DNA of 9,470 nucleotides from JAVBKB01 sp031554275. Its GTDB lineage: Bacteria; Bacillota; Bacilli; JARBTR01. The notes under the pieces are model-generated. The model saw only the letters and a list, made by a program, of their open reading frames with translations, ran no database searches and had not been told where the DNA came from. Where the stretch lies: assembly GCA_031554275.1 (NCBI GenBank), contig JAVBKB010000070.1:1-9470 (forward strand), in the 5' to 3' direction. The number at the start of each line of letters is the position of its first letter. Positions within the stretch are counted from its first letter, which is position 1. Made by a program: the position numbers and the translations under genes. This document shows, piece by piece, positions 6,630 through 9,470 of this stretch.

Positions 6630-7204
6630 TCTTTCCTCTCCTCTGTTCACAAGCCCGTTTAAAAATAGTTTTAAAACCCTTATTATGTACGCCCTTAAAA
6701 ACTTCGACTTTATAATCGTTTGCAATCCATTCAAATACTTCATCATTTATGCCGCCAAATTTGTAATTATATCAATTAATAAAATCAACAAGGGCAGTAA
6801 TGTCATTGTGTTCGCCTATATAATTAATTGAAAATGTTTTAAAGCCATCAGAAATCACATGGGGCAATGGTGCTCCTGTATCCCAAGGGTTTGGATAGTC
6901 AAGAAGCATTGCAGTTTCTTGATTTTTAGATAACAAGATTTTCTTTTTAAAACTTGTTCCTCGTCAAAAAGCTGATAAACATCATTATATGCTTTTTTAT
7001 GAATTCATCAAGTTCAATAAGTACTTCTGGTAGTTAATCAGTGCTAATGTCACTATCCAAAAATGATTTTAACAAACAGAATCAAGCTTCGTTGATAATT
7101 GCCATTTCATCACGATTCAGACCAATCGAAAGACAAAAGTGAGCGTTAAAAGTTGAATCGTTTCGGCAGCCCGATTCATCAATGCTCTTTCAGAATTCAT
7201 TCAT
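6613..7204 (-). pseudogene. Decayed gene with stops and frameshifts, immunity-like
   Basis: Between the 231-aa gene and the ABC genes the - strand still reads as a degraded protein. From an ATG at 7204 it runs MNEF, stop, KSIDESGC, then SIGLNRDEMAIINEA, stop, FCLLKSFLDSDISTD, stop, LPEVLIELDEF. The phase then changes at a T6 run on + (6993-6998), giving KKAYNDVYQLFDEE, and again near 6939-6952, giving KKILLSKNQETAMLLDYP and NPWDTGAPLPHVISDG. After another stop at 6774-6772 it continues YNYKFGGINDEVFEW up to a stop at 6613. Stops: TGA at 7192, 7084 and 6774, TAA at 7036. The FGGINDEVF and VEVFKG blocks recall a family of bacterial hypothetical proteins, possibly with an internal deletion here; that is from memory. 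No function assigned. Confidence 0.7.
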
Positions 7205-7213
7205 CCCGCGAGA

Positions 7214-7229
7214 CAGCAAGTACTTGCTG
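7214..7229. repeat. Perfect 16-bp palindrome
   Basis: CAGCAAGTACTTGCTG is an exact palindrome lying 10 nt upstream of the old start of the decayed gene and about 110 nt from the ABC promoter that reads the other way. It has no loop, so it is more likely a protein-binding site, or a joint left by a rearrangement, than an RNA hairpin. Confidence 0.5.
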
Positions 7230-7337
7230 AGATATGATGTGATTTCAACTCAAATTCAATGAGGATCTAATAGAATTGGGAGTTTCAATGCACATTACAT
7301 AAAACCGTTCGTTGGAAATTTTATACATATCGTGCTA

Positions 7338-7346
7338 TGTTATAAT
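7338..7346 (+). promoter_or_regulatory. Extended -10 promoter of the ABC unit
   Basis: TGTTATAAT combines a TGn extension with a perfect TATAAT hexamer (7341-7346). The hexamer 17 nt upstream (ATTTTA) is a poor -35, as is usual for extended -10 promoters. Transcription should begin near 7353, only about 6 nt before the ATG of the ATPase remnant and about 125 nt before the permease. Confidence 0.6.
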
Positions 7347-7358
7347 TAAAATATTTGA

Positions 7359-7481
7359 ATGCTAAATTGGAATGCTGGTCAATTTTCAAGAAAAACAGAG
7401 GAGAACAACAATTCAATTGTTCCTTGCAAGAAAAATCTCGAAGAGAACTACATAAAAAAAGTGGGTGAAATTAAAAAATGA
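7359..7481 (+). pseudogene. C-terminal remnant of an ABC transporter ATPase
   Basis: A 40-codon frame ends PCKKNLEENYIKKVGEIKK and stops at TGA 7479-7481, which overlaps the permease ATG as ATGA. The final LEE-x3-KKVGE pattern resembles the C-terminal tail of ATPases paired with ABC-2 permeases (commonly LED-x-F-x-x-x-x-G), and the overlap is the usual ATPase-permease junction. The nucleotide-binding domain (Walker A, signature motif, Walker B) is absent from the whole window. Its ATG lies almost at the predicted transcription start with no RBS. I infer a deletion that joined the promoter region to the 3' end of the ATPase gene. It could instead be a true small leader ORF, but that seems less likely. 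Confidence 0.5.
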
Positions 7482-8440
7482 ACCAAGTCAATTTACTTTT
7501 CAAGTTAATTATCAATGAATTATACAAGTCATTTTTTCAAAAAAAAACAATTGGTTTTTTTGGATTCATCATAATTTTGACCTTGCTCATCGCCTTTATT
7601 ACAGCGAAAGATGATGTAAAGGGTGACTGGCGCAAGGATATGAGCATTCAGATTACAGAGGTTGAAAAACAAATTTCCAACGAGAAATTAAAATCACCAA
7701 TTGATGAGTCTTATACTGCCAAATTGAATAGAGAGCTGAAAGAGCTAAATTATCGTATGGATAACGAAATGCCCAACAATGTAACAACACCACTCAAGTT
7801 TGTTTACATATGCAGTATGAATGTTGCTTTAGTTGTCATGCTTTTCGTCGTTACCTTCTCTGCGGAAACAATTGCAAGTGAGTACTCTTCCGGAACCATT
7901 CGTCAGATCCTCGTTAAACCAGTAAACAGATGGAAAATATTTGTCGCTAAGTATCTTTCTACTTTTATCGTCAGCATTACACTATTGATCTTCTATCTTA
8001 TTATTGCAACGATTGTTGGTTTTATCGTTTTTGGTGGCATCGATGCCACCGGTAATGAAGTAAGAATGGCTGCAGGAGAGCCAATTAAAATCAACATGGT
8101 CAGTCATATTTTCTGGACCACCTTGGCACAGTTATTCTTAATTCTAGTAGTTTGCACAATTACCTACTTTGTTGCTACATTGACAAGAAAAAGTGTCCTA
8201 GCGATCATTATTTCATTTATTGTTTTATTTGGTGGAACGATCATTGCAGAATTGTTAGATGAATTCATTTTCTATAAGTTTTTTTTAATGCCAAATCTGA
8301 TGCTTAGTGCTTATCTTCCTGGCAGTGTGGAACCTTTTAAGGGCGCAACTTTTGGTTTCTCTCTATCAGTTTGTTTGGTACATGCAGTGGCATTTTTTGC
8401 TGGCGGATTATCTATTTTTAGTAAGAAAGATGTGCATTAA
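7478..8440 (+). CDS. ABC-2 type transporter permease
   Basis: A 320-aa integral membrane protein of the ABC-2 class (like B. subtilis YhcI). Predicted membrane segments lie around residues 24-43, 109-129, 160-188, 211-233, 238-260 and 292-314, with a large charged loop (about 45-105) outside the membrane after the first segment. The hallmark ASEYSSGTIRQILVKPVNR (about 133-151) after the second segment contacts the ATPase in this class. The length is typical. The start overlaps the stop of the ATPase remnant, and there is no strong RBS (only GTGGGTG about 10 nt upstream), which fits translational coupling. Because the cognate ATPase is truncated, the permease must borrow another ATPase or be non-functional, yet its own frame is fully intact. 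The substrate is unknown; relatives export peptides, antibiotics or lipids. Confidence 0.85.
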   Translation: MNQVNLLFKLIINELYKSFFQKKTIGFFGFIIILTLLIAFITAKDDVKGDWRKDMSIQITEVEKQISNEKLKSPIDESYTAKLNRELKELNYRMDNEMPNNVTTPLKFVYICSMNVALVVMLFVVTFSAETIASEYSSGTIRQILVKPVNRWKIFVAKYLSTFIVSITLLIFYLIIATIVGFIVFGGIDATGNEVRMAAGEPIKINMVSHIFWTTLAQLFLILVVCTITYFVATLTRKSVLAIIISFIVLFGGTIIAELLDEFIFYKFFLMPNLMLSAYLPGSVEPFKGATFGFSLSVCLVHAVAFFAGGLSIFSKKDVH

Positions 8441-8460
8441 ACTTATAAGATTGTTGTAAG

Positions 8461-8498
8461 AAAAATGACTAGGGATAATTTCCTTAGTCATTTTTTTT
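8461..8498 (+). terminator. Rho-independent terminator after the permease
   Basis: The stem AATGACTAGG (8464-8473) pairs with CCTTAGTCATT (8482-8492) with one bulge across an 8-nt loop, followed by a run of T to 8498. It begins about 20 nt after the permease stop and ends the ABC unit cleanly, separating it from the next gene. The A-run before the stem could make it work on - as well. Confidence 0.9.
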
Positions 8499-8581
8499 CG
8501 ATGACACTAGTTTAATAAAGCTTCTAATAATCCTGATTTTTTGCAATGTTGAGCAAAAATAAGGTCAGATCTCATAACTAG

Positions 8582-8590
8582 TGCTATACT
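8582..8590 (+). promoter_or_regulatory. Extended -10 promoter of the tautomerase-CMD gene
   Basis: TGCTATACT is a TGn extension with a 5/6 TATAAT hexamer (8585-8590), 29 nt before the ATG at 8620. The hexamer 17 nt upstream is AGGTCA, matching the -35 consensus at three positions. An ACTAGTG (8577-8583) overlapping this -10 has an inverse copy CACTAGT at 8505-8511; a link is possible but unproven. Confidence 0.55.
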
Positions 8591-8619
8591 TGTCAGAAAT
8601 TTTATAAGGAGGCATTCCT

Positions 8620-9327
8620 ATGCCATTCGTGAAAATTCATCATGATAAAAGTTTGTCACAGGAAGATTTTCGTCTTGTAAGCTCTGCTGTTCATGAAGCA
8701 CTTAAGAACAATTTCAATGTTCCAGAACAAGACGTTTTTCATCTAGGAAGCATTTATGAAAATGATCAATTCATTTTTGATGAAAGCTACCTACTTTCTG
8801 ATAATAAAAAAAGGGCGGAAAGCCTACTCTATATTGATATACTCTGTGGCGATGGTAGAACGAAGCAACAGAAAATGGGCCTATTTAGCGAGATTACAGC
8901 CAACGTTACTAGTCAAATTTCTATAAAAGATGAAAATATATTCATTACAATTAGTGAATCTCCAAGGTCAAACTGGTCATTTGGCGAAGGTAAAGCACAG
9001 ATGACCCAGAATCAAATAAATAGAGAATTAAGTCCAACCTCTGTCAATAAGTTCAGTGACGAAAACCCCACTCTTGCAAAATATAGTAAGCATATTTTAT
9101 TAGATGAAGTGTGGATGGATGGGGCGCTAACTTCAAAAGAACGTAGTTTTGTAACATTAACCGCCCTAGCCTCTCTTGTAAATACTGAACAAATGAGTTT
9201 CCACCTTAAGACAGCCTATGATAATGGCGTATCAAAAGATGAATTAGTAGCCTTAGTAACACATTTGGCATTCTATATTGGACTGCCACTTGCCATGCAA
9301 TTACAAAATAAAATAGGCGATATGTAA
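8620..9327 (+). CDS. Fusion of MSAD-like tautomerase and CMD domain
   Basis: A 235-aa cytosolic protein made of two enzymes' domains. Residues 1-129 are a tautomerase superfamily domain of the longer, MSAD-like type (Tautomerase_2): after Met removal the catalytic Pro is first (PFVKIH), VPEQD follows at 34-38, GDGRTKQQK at 77-85, and the typical SNWSFGEGKAQ at 117-127. Residues about 145-235 are a carboxymuconolactone decarboxylase domain, with LAKYSKHILLDEVW, LTSKERSFVTLTALASL and HLAFYIGLPLAM; His195 and His215 are candidate active residues. It lacks the CxxC of the AhpD-type peroxidase branch. Both domains occur in aromatic and dicarboxylate breakdown, so joining them suggests sequential steps on one substrate; that is inference. 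AAGGAGG 7 nt before the ATG is the RBS. It stands alone, between a terminator and an IS remnant. Confidence 0.85.
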   Translation: MPFVKIHHDKSLSQEDFRLVSSAVHEALKNNFNVPEQDVFHLGSIYENDQFIFDESYLLSDNKKRAESLLYIDILCGDGRTKQQKMGLFSEITANVTSQISIKDENIFITISESPRSNWSFGEGKAQMTQNQINRELSPTSVNKFSDENPTLAKYSKHILLDEVWMDGALTSKERSFVTLTALASLVNTEQMSFHLKTAYDNGVSKDELVALVTHLAFYIGLPLAMQLQNKIGDM

Positions 9328-9336
9328 AAATATTAG

Positions 9337-9470
9337 GGCTGATAGAAAACGGATAAGCGTTCCAAACACTTGCCCATTTACAAACTCTGTTTTGATTATT
9401 TTAAAAGTTGCCTCTGCTACTGCATTATCATAGGGATGGATGGCTTCAAAGAATCTCATTTATGGAAGAT
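9337..9470 (-). pseudogene. IS3-family transposase fragment
   Basis: On - the end of the window reads FEAIHPYDNAVAEATFK followed by IIKTEFVNGQVFGTL. This is the region around the third catalytic residue (Glu of DDE) in OrfB of IS3/IS150-group insertion sequences, where YDNAVAE-x-x-F-K is diagnostic. Reading 5' to 3' on -, the fragment starts in the middle of the gene: a TAA lies just ahead of the conserved block, where the sequence should continue with a SFSKKGC-like stretch, and after GTL it loses similarity. It is a dead fragment, but proof of past IS activity at this edge. More of the element may lie beyond the window. Confidence 0.8.

Noticed and set aside
6630..6746. N-terminal extension of the 231-aa protein (start at 6746)
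   Set aside because: The strong RBS lies before the ATG at 6629, and the extra codons belong to the tail of the decayed gene in another phase.
6613..7204. UGA read as Trp (recoding) in the decayed gene
   Set aside because: The same stretch also has a TAA and two frameshifts, and neighbouring genes use TGG for Trp and TGA as stop, so simple decay explains it.
7407..7421. AACAATT-C-AATTGTT inverted repeat in the permease leader
   Set aside because: A one-base loop cannot form an RNA hairpin, the stem is AT-rich, and it lies in the coding tail of the ATPase remnant; considered as an attenuator but not supported.
1..9470. CRISPR array, tRNA, rRNA or riboswitch
   Set aside because: Read for regularly spaced repeats, cloverleaf ends and known leader patterns; none seen.

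Overview
The window looks like an accessory stretch of a low-GC Gram-positive chromosome, most likely Bacillales (Bacillaceae or Planococcaceae type). Pointers are the AT-rich codon use, strong GGAGG-type ribosome binding sites, and a YtzC-like DUF2524 protein close to a YtqA-like radical SAM protein, two genes I recall as neighbours in Bacillus. This placement is inference from gene content; no rRNA or housekeeping marker is present.

Left part (1-3700): a long imperfect hairpin and a pair of degenerate direct repeats come first, possibly the debris of a mobile element. Then come a SPL-type (COG1533) radical SAM protein on +, a convergent ytzC-like gene on -, and a + strand pair made of a short NIF3/DUF34 metal-binding protein and a YtqA/TIGR01212 radical SAM protein. 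Intrinsic hairpins separate the convergent genes. The second hairpin (3654-3688) lies inside the last codons of ytqA and works best for the opposite strand.

Middle part (3780-7210): all genes are on -. They are an Imm51-type immunity protein whose 3' end is followed by a tandem 30-bp duplication, a doubtful small membrane ORF, an unrecognised 214-aa protein with a very good promoter and RBS, a VOC (glyoxalase fold) protein, and an unrecognised 231-aa protein. The 231-aa gene overlaps the end of a decayed gene carrying several in-frame stops and two homopolymer frameshifts. No toxin gene is visible, so this reads as a collection of orphan immunity-like genes, some of them decaying.

Right part (7330-9470): an ABC-2 type permease is preceded not by its ATPase but by about 40 codons that look like the ATPase C-terminus, overlapping the permease start as ATGA. 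A clean terminator follows. Next is a single protein joining an N-terminal MSAD-like tautomerase domain to a C-terminal carboxymuconolactone decarboxylase domain. The window ends in a broken IS3-family transposase on -.

Overall the region has been reshaped by deletion, point decay and IS activity. I do not see a clear multi-gene defence or biosynthetic system. The most interesting items are the tautomerase-CMD fusion, the decayed immunity-like operon and the promoter sitting on an ATPase remnant.
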